Positions 1 to 5,543 of a DNA stretch of 5,543 nucleotides are shown one piece after another; position 1 is the stretch's first letter, and each line of letters begins with the position of its first letter. Position numbers and translations under genes: made by a program. This DNA is from an uncultured Porphyromonas sp. (GTDB taxonomy: Bacteria; Bacteroidota; Bacteroidia; Bacteroidales; Porphyromonadaceae). The DNA is taken from assembly GCF_947254915.1 (NCBI RefSeq), contig NZ_CAMYEZ010000128.1, positions 1 to 5,543 on the forward strand, given 5' to 3'. A model generated the notes under the pieces. That model did no database searches, was not told where the DNA came from, and saw nothing but the letters and a program-made list of their open reading frames with translations.

Positions 1-198
1 GAAACCGTTGGCATTGATAAGACGTGGGTGCCACTCTTGCAAAAGGCTGGTTACCTCACTGTAGCAGACCTCGCAGGCAAAGCTCCTGGCAAGGTGATGC
101 AGCAGATGATGGATATCAATAAGAAGTATAAGCTAGGCTTGCAGATCCCCGCACTGGAGGAAATATCCAAGTGGGTGGGCGAGGAGTCTACGAAATAA
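1..198 (+). CDS. lysS: Lysine--tRNA ligase, C-terminal fragment (5' end outside window)
   Basis: The first 198 bases are an open frame starting in phase at base 1 and ending in TAA; it encodes 65 residues. They look like the extra C-terminal segment carried by Bacteroidota lysyl-tRNA synthetases, which are about 70 residues longer than the E. coli enzyme. Visible elements are a short helical stretch with WVPLLQKAGYLTVADLA (residues 9-25), which resembles a helix-hairpin-helix-like module, a basic NKKYKLGLQIP segment and a final EEISKWV helix. The full enzyme charges tRNA-Lys with lysine in the cytoplasm. The catalytic class II core is not in the window, so the identification rests on this tail and on the neighbouring gpsA-pgi order that I recall for Porphyromonas and Bacteroides. 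Another protein with a similar small C-terminal domain cannot be excluded. Confidence 0.66.
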   Translation, partial: ETVGIDKTWVPLLQKAGYLTVADLAGKAPGKVMQQMMDINKKYKLGLQIPALEEISKWVGEESTK

Positions 199-210
199 TC
201 ATAGTTCACG

Positions 211-237
211 CATAGCTCTCTCTTGCTAGAGGGCATG
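211..237 (+). other. Small hairpin in the lysS-gpsA spacer
   Basis: Bases 215-221 (GCTCTCT) pair with 228-234 (AGAGGGC) around a 6-base loop, with one G-U pair. If A214 is bulged, three more pairs (211-213 with 235-237) extend the stem to ten. No T-run follows, so it is not a canonical intrinsic terminator. It could be a weak terminator or processing site for the lysS transcript, a leader structure for gpsA, or chance. It is the only notable structure I found in this 61-base spacer. Confidence 0.3.
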
Positions 238-259
238 GCGTGTATACGGTACAGTCAAT

Positions 260-1267
260 ATGGATATTGGTCGCATAGGCATACTAGGTAGTGGTAGCTG
301 GGCTACTGCACTGGCTAAGATCTCTCTAGAGTCTACGCCTGAGATAAATTGGTATGTGCGTCGAGATGATCAGGTGCAGCGCTTTAAGGCTACGGGGCAT
401 AACCCCGACTACCTCTCTAGTGCTGCCTTTGATACGAATCGGATAACCTTCTACACAGAGGGCTCGATCAACCCTTTCTTTCGCAATAGTGACACCATCA
501 TCTTGGTGACTCCTTCGCCCTACATCAAGCACTACCTCAAGAAGGTGAAGCGTAGCAGCATGCGTGGCAAGCAGGTCATCAATGCGGTCAAGGGGATCGT
601 GCCTGACGAAAACCTTTTGGTCTCGGAGTTCCTCATCAAGGAGTTCTCCCTGCCACAGGGGCAGATCGGTGTGGTGAGTGGTCCTTGTCACGCTGAGGAG
701 GTGGCGCAGGAGCGTCGGAGCTACTTGACCACAGGGTCTTACAGCGATGAGTTGGCGCATCTGATGGCTGATACGCTCTCGTGTGACTACATTACCTGCA
801 CTACGTCGGACGATGTGGTCGGCATTGAGTTTGCCTCGGTACTAAAGAACATCTACGCCATCGCTGCGGGTATATGCAACGGACTCAACTACGGAGACAA
901 CTTCCAGAGCGTCCTCATCAGCAATGCGATTGCTGAGATGAATAGCTTTGTCAATACGGTGCACCTGCTCAACCATCGTGTCATCACCAACTCGGTCTAT
1001 CTAGGCGATCTGCTCGTGACTGCTTACTCTAACTATAGTCGCAACCGAACCTTCGGTACGATGATCGGCAAGGGGTACAGTGTCAAGGCTGCGCAGGTAG
1101 AGATGGAGATGGTGGCGGAGGGCTACTACGGAGCTAAGTGCGTCCGCGAACTTAACACGACACGCTACCGAGTCAATATGCCGATCATGGACGCTGTCTA
1201 CGAGATACTCTATAATAAGCAGTCGGCCAAGGAAACCATTGAGCGACTTTCGCTCAAGTTCCGCTAA
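260..1267 (+). CDS. gpsA: Glycerol-3-phosphate dehydrogenase [NAD(P)+]
   Basis: This cytoplasmic enzyme reduces dihydroxyacetone phosphate to sn-glycerol-3-phosphate, the backbone for phospholipid synthesis. The 335-residue length is normal for GpsA. The N-terminal Rossmann fold opens with GILGSGSWATALAK (residues 7-20), the dinucleotide-binding GxGxxA loop. VTPSPYIK (83-90) and NAVKG (108-112) follow, the latter with the conserved Lys111. GPCHAEEVA (141-149) is the form I associate with Bacteroidota GpsA. The C-terminal all-helical domain has the probable catalytic Lys196 in VLKNIYAIAAG and the substrate-binding block LGDLLVTAYSNYSRNRTFG (249-267), with Asp250 and Arg261. The ATG at 260 lies only two residues before the first strand, so it is a sensible start. 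No Shine-Dalgarno sequence precedes it. It lies 61 bp after lysS and 35 bp before pgi on the same strand, so co-transcription with pgi is likely. No key residue appears to be missing. Confidence 0.96.
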   Translation: MDIGRIGILGSGSWATALAKISLESTPEINWYVRRDDQVQRFKATGHNPDYLSSAAFDTNRITFYTEGSINPFFRNSDTIILVTPSPYIKHYLKKVKRSSMRGKQVINAVKGIVPDENLLVSEFLIKEFSLPQGQIGVVSGPCHAEEVAQERRSYLTTGSYSDELAHLMADTLSCDYITCTTSDDVVGIEFASVLKNIYAIAAGICNGLNYGDNFQSVLISNAIAEMNSFVNTVHLLNHRVITNSVYLGDLLVTAYSNYSRNRTFGTMIGKGYSVKAAQVEMEMVAEGYYGAKCVRELNTTRYRVNMPIMDAVYEILYNKQSAKETIERLSLKFR

Positions 1268-1302
1268 CGGACGAACTCATTTAACCTAAGACACGATACA
1301 CT

Positions 1303-2670
1303 ATGAAGACAGCCGCATCGCTCATTCAGATTGACACAACACATGCGCAGGCTCATCTATCGGCAGAGACCATCCGACAGGCAGAGCAAGATGCGCTCGC
1401 AGCGATTCAGACGCTACACACAGGCTCAGGAGCTGGTAGCGACTTCCTAGGCTGGCTCACACTCCCTGAGAAGACGCTCGAGCGTGACCTCGCCAAGCAG
1501 ATACAGACGGTAGCCGATAGGCTTCGCCATGAGTGCCTATATATAATATGTATAGGCATCGGGGGAAGTTACCTAGGTGGCAAAGCGGTCATAGAGGCAC
1601 TCGGAGACCACTTCTCCACGCATCGTCAGCCTGAGCTAGGGCATCCGCAAGTACTCTTTGCGGGAAACAATATTAGCAGTGACTATCTGCACGATCTGAT
1701 GGATCTGGTGGTGGACAAGCCTTTTGGCATTGTCAATATCTCTAAGAGTGGCACGACGACCGAGCCAGCTATCGCTTTCCGCATGTTGAGCCAGTACTTA
1801 GTGGCTCGTGATGGTCAGGAGGTGGCTAAGCGACGTATCGTTGCCATTACCGACAAGAAGCGAGGCGCTCTGCGTCGCCTAGCAGACGAGCAGGGATACG
1901 ACACCTTCGTCATACCAGATAACGTGGGCGGTCGCTTCTCCGTGCTGACTCCTGTGGGGCTGTTGCCGATTGCTTTGGCAGGCTTTGACATTGAGGCTTT
2001 ACTTCAAGGTGCCAGTGACACAGCGCTCCTGTATCGTAGTACGGAGCATCCGCTAGAGACCCCAGCCGTGCAGTATGCCGTGACAAGACAAGCCGCCTAC
2101 CAAGAGTGTGCTGTGAGCGAAGTGCTGGTAGCCTTTGAGCCTCGGCTGAGTGCCCTCGGGCAGTGGTGGATGCAGCTCTTTGGCGAGAGCGAAGGCAAGG
2201 AGGGCAAGGGACTACTCCCGCTCTCTCTGACCTACACGACCGATCTGCACTCAATGGGGCAGTGGATACAGCAAGGTCCCCACAACATCCTCGAGACGAT
2301 GATCGTCGTCGACACGCCGCGAGACACGATCACCATCCCAATAGATGAGCAAAACCTAGACGGTCTCAACTACCTAGCGGGCGAGACGATGCACCATGTC
2401 AATGAACAGGCGCATCTAGGCACGCTCTTAGCGCACGAAGATGGCGGTGTGCCAGTCCTGCAGTTGCAGTTGCCGCAGATTGACGCTAGGACGATTGGCG
2501 CCTTCATCTATACGATGGAGTATGCCGTCGCCATCAGTGGCTATATGATGGGGATTAACCCCTTTGACCAGCCAGGCGTGGAGGACTACAAGCGCAATAT
2601 GTTTGCTCTCCTAGCTAAGCCAGGCTTCGAGAGCGAGACGAAAGCGATGCGCCAGCGCCTCAACAAATGA
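1303..2670 (+). CDS. pgi: Glucose-6-phosphate isomerase
   Basis: The enzyme interconverts glucose-6-phosphate and fructose-6-phosphate in glycolysis and gluconeogenesis and supplies fructose-6-phosphate for amino sugars. At 455 residues it is the short bacterial type, close to the Bacillus enzymes, not the ~550-residue E. coli type. Visible motifs are GIGGSYLGG (85-93); the sugar-phosphate-binding SKSGTTTE (147-154); DNVGGRFSVLTPVG (206-219), a PGI signature with Arg211; QLFGESEGKEGKG (291-303) with probable catalytic Glu295; TTDLHSMGQ (312-320) with His316; and GINPFDQPGVEDYKRNM (417-433), the second PGI signature, with Lys430. These residues sit at a constant offset from those I recall for the Bacillus enzyme, so the active site appears complete. 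The ATG at 1303 follows an ACACT sequence and no Shine-Dalgarno sequence. The stop overlaps the first possible start of the next gene as ATGA. Confidence 0.97.
   Translation: MKTAASLIQIDTTHAQAHLSAETIRQAEQDALAAIQTLHTGSGAGSDFLGWLTLPEKTLERDLAKQIQTVADRLRHECLYIICIGIGGSYLGGKAVIEALGDHFSTHRQPELGHPQVLFAGNNISSDYLHDLMDLVVDKPFGIVNISKSGTTTEPAIAFRMLSQYLVARDGQEVAKRRIVAITDKKRGALRRLADEQGYDTFVIPDNVGGRFSVLTPVGLLPIALAGFDIEALLQGASDTALLYRSTEHPLETPAVQYAVTRQAAYQECAVSEVLVAFEPRLSALGQWWMQLFGESEGKEGKGLLPLSLTYTTDLHSMGQWIQQGPHNILETMIVVDTPRDTITIPIDEQNLDGLNYLAGETMHHVNEQAHLGTLLAHEDGGVPVLQLQLPQIDARTIGAFIYTMEYAVAISGYMMGINPFDQPGVEDYKRNMFALLAKPGFESETKAMRQRLNK
1534..1558 (+). repeat. Perfect 8-bp inverted repeat inside pgi
   Basis: TGCCTATA at 1534-1541 is mirrored by TATAGGCA at 1551-1558 around a 9-base AT-only-plus-G loop (1542-1550). 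It lies in the codons for CLYIICIGI just before and into the glycine-rich loop of Pgi, and uses three ATA isoleucine codons in a gene that mostly uses ATC and ATT. The loop carries TATAAT. It may be an mRNA hairpin, or a chance result of the ATA codons. No function is claimed. Confidence 0.4.
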
Positions 2671-3377
2671 ACTTACGACAGATTACAACAATGACAGATA
2701 CGATACAAACAATCCACAAGAAGAGCTACCATGAGGTCATCCCTCTTCCTGAGTATGGACACCATATCCAGCACATGGTAGACTACTGCTTGACCATTGA
2801 AGACCGCGATGAGCGGACTCGTTGCGCTCACGCTATTGTCCAGGCGATGGCGATCATCCAGCCCGAGCAGGCTAAGAAGTCGGAGGACCACAAAGTCCTC
2901 TGGGATCACCTAGCCGTCATGTCGCACTTTGCGCTAGACATTGATTACCCCGTAGAGCCCATTCACGAGGAGGCGCTCCGTGGTGCGCCTGAGCCTTTGT
3001 CCTATCCTGAGGACGACATCATCTATCGCCACTATGGGCACCTCATTCAGGAGCTGATCAAGAAAGCGTGCGAGATGCCCGAGGGCGACGAGCGCGAGGC
3101 TTTGGCTCTCTCCATTGCCAACCGCATGAAGCAGGCTTATATCTTGTGGAATAAGCGTGCCGTTGATGACTACACCATCTTTAAGGACCTTTACGAACTC
3201 TCTGGCGGTAAGCTCATGCTGACCGAAGAGGAGCACCAGCTAGACGCTACCGCACGGCACACTCCTCATGGGCGTGGAGGCAACCGCTCTAGGAGACAGT
3301 ACAAGCGCCCAGCACGTGGCAACAACCCCAGAGGCGGAGGTCGCCGTGGCGGTCGTCCCAACCGCTCTAGACGTTAG
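2667..3377 (+). CDS. DUF4290 family protein with Arg/Gly-rich C-terminal tail (function unknown)
   Basis: I recognise the family, not a function. The opening LPEYGHHIQHMVDYCLTIEDRDERTRCAHAIV (residues 27-58) matches the conserved start of Bacteroidota DUF4290 proteins. The body to about residue 195 is predominantly helical and acidic, with a second region IIYRHYGHLIQELIKKACEMPEG (118-140) that echoes the first (YGHxIQ in both). No signal peptide or membrane segment is visible, so it is probably cytoplasmic. Residues 201-236 form a disordered, strongly basic tail with 13 Arg and 9 Gly and no acidic residue, suggesting nucleic-acid or ribosome binding (inference). Two starts are possible: ATG 2667, overlapping the pgi stop as ATGA, or ATG 2691 (MTDTIQTIHKK), 20 bp after pgi. 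Both precede the conserved domain, and 2691 is at least as plausible. murA follows 44 bp downstream, so it shares an operon-like arrangement with murA-rimM-dxr. Confidence 0.85.
   Translation: MNLRQITTMTDTIQTIHKKSYHEVIPLPEYGHHIQHMVDYCLTIEDRDERTRCAHAIVQAMAIIQPEQAKKSEDHKVLWDHLAVMSHFALDIDYPVEPIHEEALRGAPEPLSYPEDDIIYRHYGHLIQELIKKACEMPEGDEREALALSIANRMKQAYILWNKRAVDDYTIFKDLYELSGGKLMLTEEEHQLDATARHTPHGRGGNRSRRQYKRPARGNNPRGGGRRGGRPNRSRR
3281..3370 (+). repeat. In-frame 12-bp direct repeat bracketing the RG-rich tail
   Basis: CAACCGCTCTAG occurs exactly at 3281-3292 and again at 3359-3370, in the same reading frame. It encodes the NRSR part of the peptide NRSRR at residues 206-210 and 232-236 of the DUF4290 protein. 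The sequence between is RG/RGG-rich. The arrangement looks like a tail that grew by duplication, and such exact in-frame repeats can mediate length change by slippage or recombination (inference). Confidence 0.6.
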
Positions 3378-3421
3378 CCGATACAGACACACACACTTTC
3401 TTACTCTTACGACACTAGCTT

Positions 3422-4732
3422 ATGGCATCTTACATCATCGAGGGAGGTCACAGACTCCAAGGCGAGGTAACCATACAAGGAGCTAAAAACGAAGCGCTCC
3501 AAGTCATCGCCGCCACTTTACTAACCAGCGAAGAGGTCATTCTAGAGAATGTCCCAGACATCCTCGATGTCAACAACCTCATCAAGCTCGTAGAGCTCCT
3601 CGGTGTTGAGGTAACACGACTCAGCCACGACAGCTATCGCTTCAGAGCTCAGGAGATAGATCTAGACTTCGTTGACTCTCCGCAGTTCCTCCATGAGAGC
3701 AAGATATTGCGTGGCTCCGTGCTCCTCGTCGGTCCTCTCGTCGGTCGTTGTAGGCACGCCGTCTTTCCCAAGCCCGGCGGTGATCAGATAGGACGCCGTC
3801 GACTAGACACCCACCTGATCGGCATTGCCACCCTAGGGGCGGAGTGCGAGTATGATCAGGAGCGTAGAGCCTTTCGCATAGAGGTGCCACACCTGCGGGG
3901 AGCTTATATGCACCTCGAGGAAGCCTCCGTGACAGGTACCGCCAATGTGATCATGTCGGCAGTCCTAGCAGATGGCAAGACGACTATATACAATGCAGCC
4001 TGCGAACCATACATACAGCAGCTCTGTCGTATGCTCGTCTCTATGGGAGCCCGTATCTCGGGCATTGGCTCTAATCTGCTCACCATCGAGGGTGTCGAGC
4101 GACTACATGGCACGACGCATCGTATCCTGCCCGATATGATTGAGGTGGGTAGCTTCATCGGTATCGCAGCCATGACGCAAAGCGAGCTAACGCTCAAGAA
4201 CGTCGGTCTGCCCGACCTAGGGCTCATCCCGCAGATGTTTCGCAAGCTCGGTATCGAGATCATAGAGCGAGGCGATGACCTCATTATACCCGCCAGAGAG
4301 AGCTACGAGATAGAGACCTTTATGGATGGCTCTATCCTTACCATCGCCGATGCGCCGTGGCCAGGACTGACACCAGACTTGCTGAGCGTCTTCCTCGTTG
4401 TAGCGACACAGGCCAAGGGGACCGTCCTCATTCATCAGAAGATGTTTGAGAGCCGTCTCTTCTTTGTGGACAAGCTCATCGATATGGGCGCACAGATCAT
4501 CCTTTGCGACCCACACCGCGCAGTGGTCGTTGGCAAAGACCACCAGACCCGTCTGCGTCCAGCCGTGATGGCTTCGCCAGATATACGCGCGGGTATCGCT
4601 CTCTTGATAGCTGCGCTGAGCGCTGATGGCACTAGCGTGGTTAACAATGCCGAGCAGATCGATCGTGGCTATCAGCATCTACACGAGCGACTCAACGCTC
4701 TAGGCGCTCACATCGAGAGACGCGATGAGTAG
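3422..4732 (+). CDS. murA: UDP-N-acetylglucosamine 1-carboxyvinyltransferase (Cys-to-Asp active-site type)
   Basis: MurA transfers enolpyruvate from phosphoenolpyruvate to UDP-GlcNAc, the first committed cytoplasmic step of peptidoglycan synthesis. The 436-residue length is normal, with the two-domain inside-out barrel of EPSP-synthase-type enzymes. GEVTIQGAKNEAL (14-26) holds Lys22 and Asn23, matching the same numbers in E. coli. The flexible loop PKPGGDQIGRRRLDTH (116-131) has Asp121 where E. coli has Cys115, and Arg126 corresponds to its Arg120. Asp319 in GLTPDLLSVF matches the catalytic Asp305, Arg389 in PDIRAGIAL matches Arg397's position in the fold, and EQIDRGYQHLHERLNALGA (411-429) is the usual C-terminal signature. 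Asp at the Cys position keeps activity in other bacteria but removes the residue that fosfomycin alkylates. The start at 3422 lies just before the first strand, with no Shine-Dalgarno sequence. The stop overlaps rimM by 8 bp. Confidence 0.96.
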   Translation: MASYIIEGGHRLQGEVTIQGAKNEALQVIAATLLTSEEVILENVPDILDVNNLIKLVELLGVEVTRLSHDSYRFRAQEIDLDFVDSPQFLHESKILRGSVLLVGPLVGRCRHAVFPKPGGDQIGRRRLDTHLIGIATLGAECEYDQERRAFRIEVPHLRGAYMHLEEASVTGTANVIMSAVLADGKTTIYNAACEPYIQQLCRMLVSMGARISGIGSNLLTIEGVERLHGTTHRILPDMIEVGSFIGIAAMTQSELTLKNVGLPDLGLIPQMFRKLGIEIIERGDDLIIPARESYEIETFMDGSILTIADAPWPGLTPDLLSVFLVVATQAKGTVLIHQKMFESRLFFVDKLIDMGAQIILCDPHRAVVVGKDHQTRLRPAVMASPDIRAGIALLIAALSADGTSVVNNAEQIDRGYQHLHERLNALGAHIERRDE

Positions 4733-5270
4733 TACCACAGCCTTTACCGTACCAGAGCTCACGCCCATTGGCCACTTAGGCAAGCCACACGGCGTGCGTG
4801 GTGAGCTAACAGCTTACCTGACCATTGAGCTAGAGACCCTCTGCAGCGACCCTAGCTGCGGAGCCTTTTTCCTCTTTGCCGAGATTGACGCTCTGCCCGT
4901 ACCGTACCAGCTCCTGAGCTATCGTAGCAAGGGAGACAGTTACCTGCTCACACTAGCGCATGTCGCTGATCGCTCCATCGCTGAGAAGATGACTGGGTGG
5001 CGTCTCTTCGTTCCCACAGAGCTCCTGGCAGAGAGCGAGGTTGCTTATAGCTGGGATCACTTCATCGGCTTCCGAGTGATCACCCCCGAGGGCGAAGCCG
5101 TCGGCACGATCCTAGAGATCAATGACCAAACGGAAAACATCCTCCTCACCATCGAAAGCTCCGATGGCACCCAGCGCTTGATACCCATCCACGAGGAGCT
5201 CGTCGAGACGATCGATCCTGAGAGCAAAACCATCCAGCTCCACATACCCCAAGGGCTCTTAGACCTGTAA
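4725..5270 (+). CDS. rimM: Ribosome maturation factor RimM
   Basis: RimM binds ribosomal protein S19 and assists maturation of the 30S head and 16S rRNA processing. The 181-residue length fits. The N-terminal RimM barrel opens with PIGHLGKPHGVRGEL (14-28), the family's hallmark GxxHGxxGEL pattern, and continues to DRSIAEKMTGWRLFVP (82-97). The second, PRC-barrel domain runs from YSWDHFIGFRV (108-118) through GEAVGTILEI (123-132) to the terminal IPIHEELVETID (153-164) and IPQGLLDL (174-181), all typical. The ATG lies within the last codons of murA (ATGAGTAG), giving an 8-bp overlap that suggests translational coupling. An upstream GAGAG could act weakly as a ribosome-binding sequence but is also coding. 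In many other bacteria rimM sits with rpsP and trmD; here it lies between murA and dxr, an arrangement I associate with Bacteroidota. Confidence 0.95.
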   Translation: MSSTTAFTVPELTPIGHLGKPHGVRGELTAYLTIELETLCSDPSCGAFFLFAEIDALPVPYQLLSYRSKGDSYLLTLAHVADRSIAEKMTGWRLFVPTELLAESEVAYSWDHFIGFRVITPEGEAVGTILEINDQTENILLTIESSDGTQRLIPIHEELVETIDPESKTIQLHIPQGLLDL

Positions 5271-5301
5271 GCCCCCCCTTCCCACAAGCAGACTACACAC
5301 T

Positions 5302-5543
5302 ATGCGACGCATCGCACTCTTTGGCTCGACAGGCAGTATCGGCACCCAGGCACTGGAGGTCATCTCCTTTCACCCCGAGCTACTCACCGTCTATGCCCTC
5401 ACCACACATCGCAACGTGCCTCTCCTCGTAGAGCAGGCGGAGAAATACCATCCGGCCGTCGTGGTCGTAGCTGACGAAAAAGCTGCTACAGAGCAAGCCC
5501 CCCTCCTCAAAAGGCTAACCTGCACCGTACTCGTTGGCGCCGA
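5302..5543 (+). CDS. dxr: 1-deoxy-D-xylulose 5-phosphate reductoisomerase, N-terminal part (cut by window end)
   Basis: The open frame from ATG 5302 runs off the window after 80 complete codons; the full enzyme is usually about 385-400 residues. It begins RRIALFGSTGSIGTQALEVI, with the GSTGSIG NADPH-binding loop at residues 8-14 that is highly characteristic of Dxr. The segment VPLLVEQAEKYHPAVVVVAD (44-63) fits the second half of the Rossmann fold. Dxr converts 1-deoxy-D-xylulose 5-phosphate to 2-C-methyl-D-erythritol 4-phosphate, the committed step of the MEP isoprenoid pathway and the target of fosmidomycin. Its metal- and substrate-binding residues lie beyond the window. It starts 31 bp after rimM, preceded by ACACT directly before the ATG and a C-rich stretch, with no Shine-Dalgarno sequence and no terminator in the gap, so it likely continues the same transcript. 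Confidence 0.94.
   Translation, partial: MRRIALFGSTGSIGTQALEVISFHPELLTVYALTTHRNVPLLVEQAEKYHPAVVVVADEKAATEQAPLLKRLTCTVLVGA

Noticed and set aside
51..236. 61-codon - strand open frame over the lysS tail and spacer
   Set aside because: It overlaps the lysS reading frame antisense. Its hydrophobic run is a by-product of the antisense reading, and no supporting start context is visible.
326..760. 144-codon open frame on the - strand opposite gpsA
   Set aside because: It is fully antisense to a gene with complete family motifs, and its product matches nothing I recognise. It is a frame shadow.
1910..2348. Open frames inside pgi on both strands (1910-2254 minus, 2163-2348 plus)
   Set aside because: Their products are Arg/His/Ser-rich shadow translations of a conserved pgi segment; there is no independent support.
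3378..3421. Possible Bacteroidota promoter before murA
   Set aside because: The 44-bp CA/CT-rich spacer contains no good match to the TTTG / TAnnTTTG pattern, so no promoter is called.
3268..3486. Small + strand open frame bridging the DUF4290 tail and the murA start
   Set aside because: It is a shifted reading of the RG-rich tail (low-complexity Ala/Val stretch) running into murA. There is no conserved content.
3727..3747. Short tandem repetition CTCGTCGGTC in murA
   Set aside because: It simply encodes the conserved LVGPLVGR strand of MurA; the repetition follows from the protein sequence.
4217..4678. 153-codon - strand open frame opposite murA (with others at 3642-3890, 3904-4284 and 4435-4647)
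   Set aside because: All lie antisense to an intact murA, overlap each other, and show no recognisable domain.
5271..5301. Possible terminator after rimM at the C-rich stretch
   Set aside because: There is no stem and no T-run in the 31-bp gap, and dxr follows immediately.

Overview
The window reads as a compact, one-directional block of core housekeeping genes from a bacterium of the phylum Bacteroidota. Porphyromonas is the most likely genus. The evidence is the gene order (lysS tail, gpsA, pgi, a DUF4290-family gene, murA, rimM, dxr), a MurA with Asp in place of the usual active-site Cys, the Bacteroidota-restricted DUF4290 family, and starts that lack Shine-Dalgarno sequences. The genus is inferred from remembered gene order and a moderately GC-rich composition; no search was run.

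Layout: 1-198 is the 3' end of a probable lysyl-tRNA synthetase gene. A 61-bp spacer with a small hairpin follows. Then come gpsA (260-1267), pgi (1303-2670), the DUF4290 gene with an Arg/Gly-rich tail (2667-3377), murA (3422-4732), rimM (4725-5270) and the first 80 codons of dxr (from 5302), cut by the window edge. All genes are on the + strand. Gaps are 61, 35, 44 and 31 bp, and two junctions overlap (4 bp and 8 bp). No stretch over 300 bp lacks a gene. I saw no tRNA, rRNA, mobile element, CRISPR array or convincing terminator.

The genes form a plausible operon with an envelope-precursor theme. GpsA makes the sn-glycerol-3-phosphate backbone of phospholipids. Pgi interconverts glucose-6-P and fructose-6-P, the latter feeding UDP-GlcNAc. 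MurA commits UDP-GlcNAc to peptidoglycan. Dxr starts the MEP isoprenoid route that supplies undecaprenyl phosphate. LysS and RimM add a translation/ribosome-assembly element, and the uncharacterised DUF4290 protein lies between the two groups.

I found no clear new system. The points most worth a second look are the DUF4290 protein with its RGG-like tail, and the Cys-to-Asp MurA, which predicts intrinsic fosfomycin resistance.
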